This document shows, one piece after another, positions 33,822 to 43,618 of a DNA stretch of 64,000 nt (positions within the stretch are counted from its first letter, which is position 1; the number at the start of each line of letters is the position of its first letter). Below the pieces are notes generated by a model that ran no database searches, had not been told where the DNA came from, and saw only the letters and a program-made list of their open reading frames with translations. The position numbers and the translations under genes are program-made. This DNA comes from Nibrella saemangeumensis (GTDB lineage Bacteria > Bacteroidota > Bacteroidia > Cytophagales > Spirosomataceae): the NCBI RefSeq assembly GCF_039541915.1, contig NZ_BAABHD010000024.1, forward strand, positions 248,001 to 312,000. The letters are read 5' to 3'.

Positions 33822-33858
33822 AAGCACTTAGCAGCAATGTTAAGTGCTTTTTGTTTTT
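33822..33858 (+). terminator. Terminator of tRNA-Asp
   Basis: AAGCACTTA (33822-33830) pairs with TAAGTGCTT (33841-33849) around a 10-nt loop, followed by a T-rich tail TTTTTGTTTTT. It begins 12 bp after the tRNA. Confidence 0.85.
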
Positions 33859-33947
33859 GGTTGAAACTAGGTTTACACAATGGTGTTGCGGACGAGCAGA
33901 TAGCTTTTCTACTAGAAGCGAATACCGACTATACTTACTCAACGTTG

Positions 33948-36900
33948 TCAAACCTTCGGTACGCTAACGACAAATTCGGTAAACTCCCCCGGTTGGGATG
34001 CCACCCTTATCTCCCCGCCATGTCCTTTGGTTACGATGTCATAGCTTAAGGACAAGCCTAAGCCCGTACCTTGGCCTGTGGGCTTAGTGGTAAAGAATGG
34101 CTGATAGATGCGGCTGACAATTTCTGGTGAGATACCCGTACCATTGTCTTTCACCCGCAGTTCAACCCTACCGTTTCCGACATGAGTGGTAACCTCAATC
34201 CGGGCCTGGTAACTTGCTGCTCCGGCTTGTTTGTGCTTCTCTTTCACGGCGTAGAAAGCATTGTTATACAGGTTCAGCAGCACCCGGCCAATTTCCTGCG
34301 GAGCAACCGTCACTGGCTGTAACTCCTCATCAAACCGGGTACAGAGCTGCACCCGAAAGTCAGGGTCTGCCGCCTGCATGCCATGATAAGCCAGGTTCAG
34401 ATACTCATTGGCTAATTCGTTCAGATTAGTGGGTCTACGCTCACCGGTACTACTGCGACTGTGCTCCAGCATGGAACGCACGATGGCAGCAGCCCGTTTA
34501 CCATTCTCGACAATGTAGCTCATGTTCTCCCGCAACTCGGCCGACAGCTCCGAAATACCAGCCAGATCTCTGTTCTGTACACTCTCTTCTAACTCTTCTG
34601 TCATTGCAACCGACACCTCGGCGAAGTTGTTGACGAAATTGAGCGGGTTCTGAATTTCGTGCGCAATACCCGCCGTGAGTTCACCCAGGGATGCCATCTT
34701 CTCTTTCTGAATCAGTTGCTGCTGTGTAGCTTTCAGTTCGGTGAGCGTCTGTTCCAGATTATCCCGCTGAGCGGCTATCTCCTCCTTCTGGTGCTGAATC
34801 TGCTCGGTGCGTATCGTTACCTTCTGCTCCAGCAGCCGGTTTTCCCGACGCAACGCACGGGAGCGGTACCGAATGAAGGACCACAACCCTGCAACAAATC
34901 CAATGACGTACAGGCTGTAGGCCCACCAGGTCTGCCACCAGGGTGGATGGATAGTGATATACAGCGTTGTTCCTGTTTCATTCCATACCCCATCGTTGTT
35001 GGAAGCCTTTACCCGAAATACATAGTCCCCCGGACTGAGCTCAGTGTAGCTGGTAAACCGACGGGTACCGCTGTAGATCCAGTCTTTATCGACTCCCTCC
35101 AGTTGGTAAGCATACTGGTTCTTCTCTGGTGCATTGTAATTCAGGCCCACAAATTCCAGGGACAAGTAATTCTCCGTATAGGGGAGTGCCAGATGATCTG
35201 ATGGAATAGCTCTGGGCTTGTCGAGCACCTTTAATCCTGTAATGTAAACCGGGGGGACAATGGTATTTTCCCGAATAGCTTCCGGATTAAAAACAACATA
35301 GCCGTTCAGGGTGCCAAACAGCAGATTCCCCCTAAACGTCTGGGAAGCCGCATGGGTAAACTCCTTATCCGGCAATCCATCGTGTATCCCAAAATTGTGG
35401 AAGGCTTGGGTCTTGGGATTGAAGCGGCACAGCCCATTGTTCGTCCCAATCCACAGATTACCCCGAGTGTCTCCCTGAATGCTGGCGATGTGATTACTGG
35501 GCAAACCATCCAGGGTGGTAAAGACGGTGAACGTTCCTGTTTTTGGATCCAGCCGATGTAAGCCGCCCTGATTAGTACCTACCCAGATCAGGCCGTCGGC
35601 ATCCTCGTAGAGCGCCCTGGTATCTTTGTCATTAAGGTGACCGGCTTCAAAGGTGGGGCTCGCTTCGTAATAGGTAAAGGTCCCGGTCCGCTGATTGAGC
35701 CGGGCCACACCACCCCCTGACGTAGCGAACCAGATTTCGTTTGTTCGGCTCACCATAAGATGATACACACTTCCATCTTTCAGCCCTTTAGTTTCTCCCG
35801 GCTTATATATATAGTAAGTAAATTTCTGATCAGACGAGTTAAAGCAGGCCACCCCTCCTAAGTTTCCATGACGGGCAACACTGACCCATAATTTGCCACT
35901 CGCATCCTCTGCCATGTTGAAAAGTACCGGTAGCTGAGTGGGATATAGCGTAAACTGACCGGTGGTCCGGTTATATAACCGGAGTCCCTCGCCGGTACCG
36001 GCCCATATCCGTCCGTGCCGGTCTTCATAGAGACTTTTCACCAGGTTAGCCGTGAGGTTGTTGGTATCCGCCGGATGAATCCAAATCTTCTTCAGCGGCT
36101 TGCCAATTCCATCACTGCGGTAGAAACCTTTGGCCGCGCCAACCATCATACCGCCCGTACTGGCCAGCCATAGGGCACCGGTACGATCGGCCAGTAAACT
36201 GGTCACCCTATTGTCTGGTAACCGAACAGAAGCCGGTGAGGCTTTGATCTGATAAGTCTCAAACGCTTTGGGATGTGCTGTTACCTTTTCTATACCATCG
36301 TGGTTGCCAATCCAAACATGGCCTGCCCGATCAAACAACATTGCGTTCATAGGCATCTTACTCAGGCCGTTGACTATCCAGGAGGAGGTATCGATGCTAA
36401 CAACTTCAGAATTTCGAGAATTAATGCGTAGCAGACCAGCATTGGTCATCACACACACAAAGCCGGCGGAATCTTCATAGATACGACGGAAAACGGGTTT
36501 CTCAGTGACACCTTTCAACTGATACGACGTAAACCGTAGCGAGTCATCTTTAGTATCGGCTCTAAACAGGCCCTCACCATCCGTACCAATCCAGAGAAAT
36601 CCCTGCGTATCGATAAAACCAAGCCGGCTTTTAGGAGGCAACGCAAAGGAGTGATATTGTCCCGTCGCCGGATCCAGCCGGTTAACTTTCCCGGTCACCC
36701 AACTACCGGAGCTAACCACCGCCCAGATTCGCCCGTTGGGATCTCCCTGTACCATATTCATTAAATCAGACGAGGGGTATAGTGTATACTGCCTTGTATC
36801 CGGATTAAACCGGGCGATGCCTTCGGCTGCCGTCCATAACATGCCCTGAGAGTCCTCGTAAATGGAACTCAGCACATTCCAGGCTGTTTTTGAGGTAGGT

Positions 36901-37265
36901 TTAATCGGGTAAGCAGTCACCTCACCGGTGCGCTTATTTACCTGGTGTAGCCCCCCGCCAAAGGTTGCTACCCACAGGCGACCTTTGCGATCCTCATGTA
37001 TATCCCTTACAATATTATGCCGGAGTGTACGGGTAGGCTTAAGCGGATCAGGTTTAAATACGGTAAATTGATAGCCATCATACTTGTTAAGTCCGTCCAG
37101 CGTACCAAACCACATAAACCCTTCCCGATCCTGACATATGCTCAGCACCGCACGCTGAGAAAGCCCCTGTTCAGTAGAAATGTGCTCAAATTGAAACGTC
37201 GGCTGGGCGTACACTCGGGCGGAAGTAATGGCCACCAGGGTAAGGCATGTACATAACCACTTCAT
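33948..37265 (-). CDS. Propeller sensor histidine kinase (HisKA type)
   Basis: Transmembrane sensor of 1105 residues. A signal peptide (ending RVYAQ) is followed by about 14 short 'two-component regulator propeller' repeats (G-[IL]-W-[IVA]-G-T-x-x-G-L pattern) forming two periplasmic beta propellers (about 25-680), a Y_Y_Y domain (about 690-775), one helix (about 775-797), a coiled coil and a kinase core. The phospho-acceptor His lies in GIAHEIQNPLNF (about 869); NLYNNAFYAV and GQGTGLGLSLSYD complete the ATPase. No receiver or AraC domain is fused, unlike gut Bacteroides hybrid sensors, and no response regulator is next to it. Confidence 0.93.
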   Translation of the reverse strand: MKWLCTCLTLVAITSARVYAQPTFQFEHISTEQGLSQRAVLSICQDREGFMWFGTLDGLNKYDGYQFTVFKPDPLKPTRTLRHNIVRDIHEDRKGRLWVATFGGGLHQVNKRTGEVTAYPIKPTSKTAWNVLSSIYEDSQGMLWTAAEGIARFNPDTRQYTLYPSSDLMNMVQGDPNGRIWAVVSSGSWVTGKVNRLDPATGQYHSFALPPKSRLGFIDTQGFLWIGTDGEGLFRADTKDDSLRFTSYQLKGVTEKPVFRRIYEDSAGFVCVMTNAGLLRINSRNSEVVSIDTSSWIVNGLSKMPMNAMLFDRAGHVWIGNHDGIEKVTAHPKAFETYQIKASPASVRLPDNRVTSLLADRTGALWLASTGGMMVGAAKGFYRSDGIGKPLKKIWIHPADTNNLTANLVKSLYEDRHGRIWAGTGEGLRLYNRTTGQFTLYPTQLPVLFNMAEDASGKLWVSVARHGNLGGVACFNSSDQKFTYYIYKPGETKGLKDGSVYHLMVSRTNEIWFATSGGGVARLNQRTGTFTYYEASPTFEAGHLNDKDTRALYEDADGLIWVGTNQGGLHRLDPKTGTFTVFTTLDGLPSNHIASIQGDTRGNLWIGTNNGLCRFNPKTQAFHNFGIHDGLPDKEFTHAASQTFRGNLLFGTLNGYVVFNPEAIRENTIVPPVYITGLKVLDKPRAIPSDHLALPYTENYLSLEFVGLNYNAPEKNQYAYQLEGVDKDWIYSGTRRFTSYTELSPGDYVFRVKASNNDGVWNETGTTLYITIHPPWWQTWWAYSLYVIGFVAGLWSFIRYRSRALRRENRLLEQKVTIRTEQIQHQKEEIAAQRDNLEQTLTELKATQQQLIQKEKMASLGELTAGIAHEIQNPLNFVNNFAEVSVAMTEELEESVQNRDLAGISELSAELRENMSYIVENGKRAAAIVRSMLEHSRSSTGERRPTNLNELANEYLNLAYHGMQAADPDFRVQLCTRFDEELQPVTVAPQEIGRVLLNLYNNAFYAVKEKHKQAGAASYQARIEVTTHVGNGRVELRVKDNGTGISPEIVSRIYQPFFTTKPTGQGTGLGLSLSYDIVTKGHGGEIRVASQPGEFTEFVVSVPKV

Positions 37266-37411
37266 AGAAAAGGAACAGGGTCTGGAACAACACGTTACCC
37301 AAGATACGTATTTCCAGTGAAATAAAGCGTTAGCTGTCTATTATTCGGCTGCGGCATCGGCTTAATTCTGATTAACCCGTTTGTAGGTATACCTGGGCTC
37401 AGGCTACGCAT

Positions 37412-40400
37412 TCACACCGGTATTTCAATAATCACCTTAGTACCGCAGCCTTCGCCGTCGGCGTCCATCAGGTCCTGAATAGAAACCTGGGGTTTACGAC
37501 CTACCAATTCACTGAACAGTTCAATGCGATGCCAGGTGATCTGCATGCCCATCGATTCACTCGTAGCCGAGTGGCTTTTCAACTGAGCGGCTTTTTTGCG
37601 CCCTACTCCATTGTCTTCAATCGTAAATACCAGTTTACTTTGCTCCCGCCGGATATCGACCAGAATGTGGCCGGGCCCTTCTTTGGGCATCAGTCCGTGC
37701 CAGATGGCATTTTCGACGTACGGTTGCAGCATCAGCGGGGGAATCTCCGTCGTCAGAACATCTACCTCGTCGGCGCAGCGGATCGTATAGTCGAACTTCT
37801 TGTCGAAGCGGAGTCGCTCCAGGTCGAGGTAGAGCTTCAGGGCGTCCAGTTCGTTCTGGACGGTTACCGTCGGGGAGTTTGAGTTTTTAAGGATCAGCCG
37901 GATCAGCCGGGAGAAACGCAACAGGTAGCCGGAGGCCGTCTGCCGTTCATTCTTGATGATGTAGTAGTTGATCGAGTTTAGGCTGTTGAAGATAAAGTGT
38001 GGATTCATCTGCGCCCGCAACGCCTGCATCTCCAGCTCAGCTACGTGTTTGTTAAGCGCTGTTTTCCGGGCCTCCTCCCGGCGGATCTGCGCTACCCGGT
38101 AGCGAAAACCGGCGTAAACCAGCCCGCCCAGGCTAATCACAGCCAGCGTCAGAAATACCCCGCTGCGCCACCACGGGGGCGAGATGATGACAGGTATCGC
38201 TTTTTCGGCCCATACGCCATCGCTGTTAGCCGCTTTTACCCGGAATACGTACTCACCCGGCGGCACATTGTAGTAAGTAGCCGTACGCTCCGAACCAACG
38301 GATCGCCAGTCGTCGTAGTTTTCAAGCGTGTAGGTGTATTGGTTTCGTTCGGGATGGCGGTAATGGATACCGACGAAGTCGAACGAGAACACATTCTGGT
38401 CGTGATCGAGGTGCAGCGCTTCGGCCTGGGCCAGCGGTTTGGTCAGCGGTCCGGCCGATTCAACAGACACCGGCTTGTTGGCAACCCGGAGGGCCGTCAG
38501 CTGTACCTGTGGCGGTACGGAGCGGGGTTTGGTCAGTTGCTCGGGCCGAAAGTAATAATAGCCGCCTTCGCCCCCGAAAAACAGGGTACCGTCGCGGCTG
38601 CGGTAACAGGAGCCGTAATAAAACTCCTGGCCGCCTTTGATGCCATAATCTTCACCAAAGAGGGTAACCGTATCCCGCTGCCGGTTGATTCTGACCAGCC
38701 CGTCGAAGGTGCCTACCCAGAGATTTCCGGCCTGGTCGGTTACCAGGCTTTTTACATTGCCGATGGTTTTGCCGGTGGCCGGGTTCACAAAGGGCCGGAA
38801 TTGGTCGCGTGGGCGGTCGAACCGGTATAAGCCGCCGGACCCTCCCGTGCCGGCCGTTACCCAGAGCGTTCCGGAGGCATCTTCCAGGATTTGTCCGACA
38901 AGGTCGCTTCCTTTGAGGAAGTGGGTAAACCGGCCCGTTTGCCGGTCCATCCGGCAAACCCCGCCCCCCGACCAGGTGCCTACCCAAAACGTTCCGGTGC
39001 GGTCTTCCAGCGCACAAATGACCCCGTTCCCGATCGAGGTGGAATCGTTTGGATCATAGCGGTAGTGGGTAAAGCGGTCCGCCCGGCCCTCCATCCGGTG
39101 GAGACCGCCGGGGGTCATGACCCAGATGGTACCCGACCGGTCTTCGTAGGTGTTGATGACATACCCCTTGTCGAGACTAGACGGCCGGACCGGGTCATTG
39201 CGGTAGTTGGTAAACCGGCCGGTTGAGCGCTGGTAGCGGTAAAGGCCGCTGGTCCAGGTGCTAATCCAGAGATCCCCCTGCCGGTCTTCAAAAAACGAAA
39301 ACACATGATCGCTGAGGAGCCGGGTCTGCCGGGCGGCCTGCTGGTAAAACGGCTGTTGGGCTCCGCGCTGCGGACCGCGGGCGATCAGACCGCCGTTGGT
39401 GCCCAGCCAGACCATGCCGGAAGGGTCTTCGTAAAAATCGTTGACCGCCGTTCCGTTAGGACTCTCCACGCGGTAAATCGCCCGGTTGACCGGGGCAATC
39501 CGGACCAAATGCCCATGTACGCCACCCAGCCAGAGCACCCCGTCGCGGGAGCGGCAGGCCGACCAGAACGCATTGCCCGGCAGGCCACCGGTGGAGTCGT
39601 TTCGGGCCCGGAAATAGGTTACGTTCCCGGTAGCGGGGTTGTAGCATTTCATGCCACCGCCGTTGGTGCCGATCCAGACCTGACCGGCCCCGTCTTCCCG
39701 GATGAAGCGGATGTGGTATTCAACGTCCTTCCGATGGCTTTCCAAATACGGCCGGCTGAGCTGGTCGGGATGGTCGGGATCGTACGGGTAGCGGGTGAAT
39801 TTGCCGGTCCGGCGGTCCATGGTATGCAGGCCGTCGCCCCAGGTACCCACCCAGAAGGTACCCCGGCTGTCTTCGTACAGGGCCAGTACCCAGTTGCCGG
39901 CCAGGCTGGTCGGGTCGGCCGGGTCATGGCGGTAGCGGGTAAATCGGCCTGTTTTGCGGTCGAATTTGTTCAAGCCTCCCGACTGCGGACTGGTCAGGTT
40001 GGGCTCACCGGTACCAATCCAGAGGGTTCCCTGCCGGTCTTCGTAGATTACCCGGATCTGACCGTGGCTCAGACTGCCGGGGTCGTTCGGCACGGGTGCA
40101 TAGCGGGTGAAACCCCGCTGCCCGGCCCGGCGGCTGTAGAGTCCGTTGCGCGTACCAACCCAGAGCGTCCCCTGCCGGTCTTCGTACAGGGTGGTGATCA
40201 GGTTTTCGGCTGTATTGAAATCGGCCCGTCCGGCCAGTTTGTGGTGTTCTACGCGACCGGTTTCGGGGTCTAGGCACTCCAGGCCATATCCTTTGGTGCC
40301 GACCCACACCCGGCCGTCGCGGGTAGGGCAAACCGCTTCCAGGGCATTGCTCACCAGCGATTGAGCAGAGTTGGGGTTGTGCAGGAAAGACGTCCAGGTA

Positions 40401-40606
40401 TAGCCGTCGTACCGCAGCAGGCCCATGGAGGTGGCCGCCCACATAAAGCCATAGCGGTCCTGTTTCAGGTCGGTAATCCAGCTATGATCCATCCCATTCG
40501 GCAGCGGTACCGTGGTAAAGATGTCCGGCTGCGCCGGCAGCGGAGTGACGCGTGCCAGTAAGAGAAGACAGATAAGCTGTACCCGCAGAAAGCGACTTCT
40601 CAGCAT
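37412..40606 (-). CDS. Propeller sensor histidine kinase (LytS/His_kinase type)
   Basis: Transmembrane sensor of 1064 residues. After a signal peptide (ending LPAQP) come about 13 propeller repeats such as DRQGTLWVGTRNGL (about 25-700), a Y_Y_Y domain (about 735-810), one helix (about 815-835) and a short linker. The kinase is of the LytS type: ALRAQMNPHFIFNSLNSINYY (split by the acceptor His near residue 867) with an HATPase tail containing ENAIWHGLMPKEG and ENGVGR-like DNGVGRKKA. Such kinases normally pair with LytTR response regulators, and none is adjacent. It precedes the HisKA-type propeller kinase by 146 bp on the same strand. Confidence 0.93.
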   Translation of the reverse strand: MLRSRFLRVQLICLLLLARVTPLPAQPDIFTTVPLPNGMDHSWITDLKQDRYGFMWAATSMGLLRYDGYTWTSFLHNPNSAQSLVSNALEAVCPTRDGRVWVGTKGYGLECLDPETGRVEHHKLAGRADFNTAENLITTLYEDRQGTLWVGTRNGLYSRRAGQRGFTRYAPVPNDPGSLSHGQIRVIYEDRQGTLWIGTGEPNLTSPQSGGLNKFDRKTGRFTRYRHDPADPTSLAGNWVLALYEDSRGTFWVGTWGDGLHTMDRRTGKFTRYPYDPDHPDQLSRPYLESHRKDVEYHIRFIREDGAGQVWIGTNGGGMKCYNPATGNVTYFRARNDSTGGLPGNAFWSACRSRDGVLWLGGVHGHLVRIAPVNRAIYRVESPNGTAVNDFYEDPSGMVWLGTNGGLIARGPQRGAQQPFYQQAARQTRLLSDHVFSFFEDRQGDLWISTWTSGLYRYQRSTGRFTNYRNDPVRPSSLDKGYVINTYEDRSGTIWVMTPGGLHRMEGRADRFTHYRYDPNDSTSIGNGVICALEDRTGTFWVGTWSGGGVCRMDRQTGRFTHFLKGSDLVGQILEDASGTLWVTAGTGGSGGLYRFDRPRDQFRPFVNPATGKTIGNVKSLVTDQAGNLWVGTFDGLVRINRQRDTVTLFGEDYGIKGGQEFYYGSCYRSRDGTLFFGGEGGYYYFRPEQLTKPRSVPPQVQLTALRVANKPVSVESAGPLTKPLAQAEALHLDHDQNVFSFDFVGIHYRHPERNQYTYTLENYDDWRSVGSERTATYYNVPPGEYVFRVKAANSDGVWAEKAIPVIISPPWWRSGVFLTLAVISLGGLVYAGFRYRVAQIRREEARKTALNKHVAELEMQALRAQMNPHFIFNSLNSINYYIIKNERQTASGYLLRFSRLIRLILKNSNSPTVTVQNELDALKLYLDLERLRFDKKFDYTIRCADEVDVLTTEIPPLMLQPYVENAIWHGLMPKEGPGHILVDIRREQSKLVFTIEDNGVGRKKAAQLKSHSATSESMGMQITWHRIELFSELVGRKPQVSIQDLMDADGEGCGTKVIIEIPV

Positions 40607-40669
40607 ATGGATTAAATAGGTGTCCGGCCCGGCGTTACGGATACGGCCTCCAATCCGGGTACGTCAGGC

Positions 40670-41563
40670 TTAAAACGTCGGAAACAGTTTCTTCAGATCC
40701 TCCAGCGAGGGCTGACTGCCGTACTGGCAAAGCTCAAAGGCTTCGGCGTATTTAAACTTACGCCCTTTGTCGGCCCCGTACAACTGCACCAGCCGGTCCC
40801 GGTATTTGTTGGCTACGTCTTCGTTGCGCTTCTTCAGCACGTCCAGTATATACGTCTGCCGCTGGGCATCCCCCTCCGGCACGTTGGGCAGGTAACGGCC
40901 CTGCCAGGAATCCTTATCGGCAAACTGCGACGGAATGGCCCGCAGACACGCCCATTTCTTCTCCACCGCTTCGTCGATGCCCACCACAATGGTCGGTTCG
41001 AAGGCGTTGGGTTTCTGGAAATTATCGGAGTAGTACAGGAAAACCGGGTTGCCTTTGGTGGGCGGGGTATCGGGCGTAAAGAACGGCGCAGCCACCACTA
41101 CAGCGGCATCTTCCACCAGCACACCCGTGTAGCGGTGGTCGGGGTGGTAGTCGTTCGGGCGGTGACAGAGTACGATATCGGCCTGCCACTCCCGAATCAG
41201 CCGGGCCACGGCTTTCCGGTTCTCCAGCGTCGGCATCAGTTCGCCGTCGTGGATATCGAGCACTTCGGTTTCAATGCCCAGGGCTTTGGCGCAGGCCTGC
41301 ACTTCGGCCCGGCGACGCTGCGCCAGCGGCCCACCCGCCTGACTGAAATGCCCAATGTCGCCGTTGGTCAGGGAGACAAACTTTACTTTATGCCCCTGCG
41401 CAGCCCACAGAGCCGCTACGCCACTGGCTTTTAGTTCACAGTCGTCGGGATGGGCACCAAAAGCGATGATGCGGAGCGTACGGCCGGTATTTCCAACTTG
41501 CGCAAAGGCCTGATCTAGTAAACAGGAAGTCAGAAAAAGAAGACAAAACAGAATGCGTTTCAT
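40670..41563 (-). CDS. Secreted PIG-L family deacetylase
   Basis: A 297-residue zinc-dependent N-deacetylase of the PIG-L/LmbE family with a signal peptide (about 1-22). The metal and catalytic residues are visible as AFGAHPDDCE (38-41) and the distal NDYHPDHRYTG (about 142-150). These enzymes remove acetyl groups from N-acetylated sugars or glycoconjugates; the secreted forms in this phylum have no fixed substrate. It lies 63 bp upstream of the LytS-type sensor on the same strand. Confidence 0.88.
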   Translation of the reverse strand: MKRILFCLLFLTSCLLDQAFAQVGNTGRTLRIIAFGAHPDDCELKASGVAALWAAQGHKVKFVSLTNGDIGHFSQAGGPLAQRRRAEVQACAKALGIETEVLDIHDGELMPTLENRKAVARLIREWQADIVLCHRPNDYHPDHRYTGVLVEDAAVVVAAPFFTPDTPPTKGNPVFLYYSDNFQKPNAFEPTIVVGIDEAVEKKWACLRAIPSQFADKDSWQGRYLPNVPEGDAQRQTYILDVLKKRNEDVANKYRDRLVQLYGADKGRKFKYAEAFELCQYGSQPSLEDLKKLFPTF

Positions 41564-41633
41564 CAGATAAGGTTAGGTTTAATGTGAAGAAGGCAATCTA
41601 AGCATATATAGGCAAAAAATCACCTCCTCTCCT

Positions 41634-42659
41634 TCACCGTACCCCTTCCTCCTCGTGAACGGGTTGCGGCTTCGGCAACGCAAAGGCTTCGGCCAGCAGT
41701 TCGTACGACCGCAGCCGGTCGGTAAAGTCGGAGGCAATGTTGGCCAGCATCAGTTCTTCTACCTGGTACTGGTCGGCATAGTGGAGCAGTTTGGCCTTCA
41801 CCTGCCCGGGCGTACCCAGCACCATGCGCTGCCGGTTGTATTCGATCCGCTGCTGCTCGGCCGGGGAGTACACCACATCCTTTACCTCATCGTAATCAAC
41901 GGGGTCGAGCCGGCCTTTGGTTTCCAGTTGCAGAAAGCGGTGATCGACAATGGCCTGCTGCTGCCGTAATTTTTCTTCGTCTTGGGCGCAGAATACAAAC
42001 AGGGCCACATTAGCCTGCGGCTGGTCGAGGTTTTCGGAGGGCTGAAACCGCTCCCGGTACAGGGCTACCGCCTGCGGACCGCCGTTGGGATTGATAAAAT
42101 GCGCAAACGAAAAACCCATGCCGAAGTGCGCGGCAAAGTAGGCGCTCTGTCCGCTGGAACTCAGAATCCACTGCTCCGGCACCGAAGGCGGTATCGGCAT
42201 GGCCCTCACGTTCTGGTACACCGGGCGGTCGTTCAGGTAATTCTGTAAATCGAAAAGCTGCTGCGCAAAATCCTGCTCGCTGAACGTATTGCCGGGGTTC
42301 AGCACGCTGGCGGTATTGCGGTCGCCACCGGGAGCCCGGCCCACCCCCATGTCGATCCGGCCGGGGAAGAGCGATTCCAGCAGCCGGAAGTTTTCGGCCA
42401 CTTTCAGGGCGCTGTAGTGCGGCAGCATCACCCCACCGGAGCCAATGCGGAGGTGTATGGTCTGCCCGCCCAAGTGGGCCATCAGGATCTCCGGCGTAGA
42501 GCCGGCCAGGGCGGTGGTATTGTGGTGTTCGGCTACCCAAAAACGGGTATAGCCCAGTTGGTCGGTTAGTTTGGCTAACGCTACGGTTTCCTGCAGCGCT
42601 TCGTGGGCGTTGCTGCCCTTCCGGATCGGCGACTGATCCAGCACACTTAAACGAATCAT
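41634..42659 (-). CDS. LLM-class flavin-dependent oxidoreductase (MsnO8-like)
   Basis: Cytosolic luciferase-like monooxygenase of 341 residues. The family's N-terminal blocks are intact: LSVLDQSPIRKGS, GYTRFWVAEHHNT, LRIGSGGVMLPHYS and the FPGRIDMGVGRAPG motif that binds FMN. It uses reduced flavin from a separate reductase; the substrate is unknown. No partner reductase is adjacent. A large hairpin separates it from the upstream LolA-like gene. Confidence 0.9.
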   Translation of the reverse strand: MIRLSVLDQSPIRKGSNAHEALQETVALAKLTDQLGYTRFWVAEHHNTTALAGSTPEILMAHLGGQTIHLRIGSGGVMLPHYSALKVAENFRLLESLFPGRIDMGVGRAPGGDRNTASVLNPGNTFSEQDFAQQLFDLQNYLNDRPVYQNVRAMPIPPSVPEQWILSSSGQSAYFAAHFGMGFSFAHFINPNGGPQAVALYRERFQPSENLDQPQANVALFVFCAQDEEKLRQQQAIVDHRFLQLETKGRLDPVDYDEVKDVVYSPAEQQRIEYNRQRMVLGTPGQVKAKLLHYADQYQVEELMLANIASDFTDRLRSYELLAEAFALPKPQPVHEEEGVR

Positions 42660-42669
42660 GGTTGAGTAG

Positions 42670-42742
42670 TTGATTGGTTAACTGGTTAATGGGTTCAATG
42701 GTCAAATAGTTCGATCAACCAATTAACCAGTTAACTAATCAA
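42670..42742. repeat. Large hairpin built of GGTTAACT-type repeats
   Basis: Arms 42670-42695 and 42717-42742 pair in 24 of 26 positions around a 21-nt loop. Each arm itself holds short direct repeats of the GGTTAA type. It fills the gap between the LolA-like and monooxygenase genes. It has no T-run and could be a dispersed repeat, an mRNA-stabilising hairpin or a weak terminator. Confidence 0.7.
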
Positions 42743-42747
42743 CCAAC

Positions 42748-43461
42748 CTACTGGGCAACGGCGAAATCAGAGTCTTTTACCTTATCGTTGATCTTCACCT
42801 TGTCAACTGTTGACTGCCGCTGAAACTGCCCGCTACCCTGGGTAATGGTGGTGGGGTACTTCAACCCTTTGAAATCTTTGTAATCGGCATACAGGATGGC
42901 TTGCTCGCGTTCGCCCTGCGGGGTACGCATCATTGATACCGTCTGTACTTTCAGGCCGGAGGCTGCATCGTAGAAATCTGACCAGGTTATGGCACCGTCG
43001 GCGGTGGTATGCGTTACTTTATAGGCGTCTTTACCATTAACTTTCTCGCTACCCGCTACGGTGCTCTTCACCCCCATTTTGGCTAACTGCATTTCCGGGA
43101 AGAGCATATTCATTAAAATAGCCTGCTGGGCCTGAGCGCCCTCCATGGTCTGATTGCCGCGCGGGCTTACCATGGCGACTTTACTGCCATCGGATACCAT
43201 CTTGAAGAGTTCCATGCCATTGGCATAACCCACCTGCGAGAACTTGTTGGGAGCCACCTGTTTGCGGGTCATAATCATGGTGTTCCCCTGCATTTCGGTC
43301 GACATATCAACGGTCAGGGTATTGATAGTAGCCAGCAAATCTTTGCCGCCAATGGCCACCAGGTATTTGTCCATGACCTCATCGGCCGAAGGGGTGCTTT
43401 GCGCAAGAACAGACAGGCAGAGGGCAGGGAGGCACAGTACGGTTAAAACTAGTTTTTTCAT
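42748..43461 (-). CDS. LolA-like periplasmic lipoprotein-carrier-fold protein
   Basis: Secreted protein of 237 residues with a signal peptide ending LSVLAQ. The rest resembles the outer-membrane lipoprotein-sorting (LolA/LolB-like) fold in the Bacteroidota-specific form: DEVMDKYLVAIGGKDLLATINTL, then DAASGLKVQTVSMM and YADYKDFKGLKYPTTI. It is unlikely to be the housekeeping LolA. Its ligand is not known. A promoter with good spacing lies just upstream. Confidence 0.7.
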   Translation of the reverse strand: MKKLVLTVLCLPALCLSVLAQSTPSADEVMDKYLVAIGGKDLLATINTLTVDMSTEMQGNTMIMTRKQVAPNKFSQVGYANGMELFKMVSDGSKVAMVSPRGNQTMEGAQAQQAILMNMLFPEMQLAKMGVKSTVAGSEKVNGKDAYKVTHTTADGAITWSDFYDAASGLKVQTVSMMRTPQGEREQAILYADYKDFKGLKYPTTITQGSGQFQRQSTVDKVKINDKVKDSDFAVAQ

Positions 43462-43483
43462 ATTTAATCAAGGATTTATCATT

Positions 43484-43516
43484 TAAAGCTACGGCAAAGA
43501 AATTGGATTTGCAAAA
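43484..43516 (-). promoter_or_regulatory. Promoter of the LolA-like gene
   Basis: On the minus strand TTTTG (43516-43512) is followed by 20 bases and TAGCTTTA (43491-43484), one mismatch from TAnnTTTG. It is 23 bp before the ATG. Confidence 0.45.
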
Positions 43517-43594
43517 TGAAACGTATTAACGCATAAAGTCTACTTCACGTAAATGCGGCTTCATACATCAAACCAGCATGAATCCTTCCCTGAA

Positions 43595-43615
43595 GGTGCC
43601 GGGAGGCCCGGCACC
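43595..43615. terminator. GC-rich hairpin after the secreted-protein remnant
   Basis: GGTGCCGGG-AGG-CCCGGCACC forms a 9-bp perfect stem with a 3-nt loop, 4 bp beyond the stop codon of the minus-strand remnant. A short T-run is present only on the plus strand, so function as a terminator for the remnant is uncertain. Confidence 0.55.
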
Positions 43616-43618
43616 GTT

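Noticed and set aside
39305..40273. 322-codon plus-strand frame
   Set aside because: Antisense to the propeller repeats of the LytS-type sensor; the repeat pattern itself makes long shadow frames.
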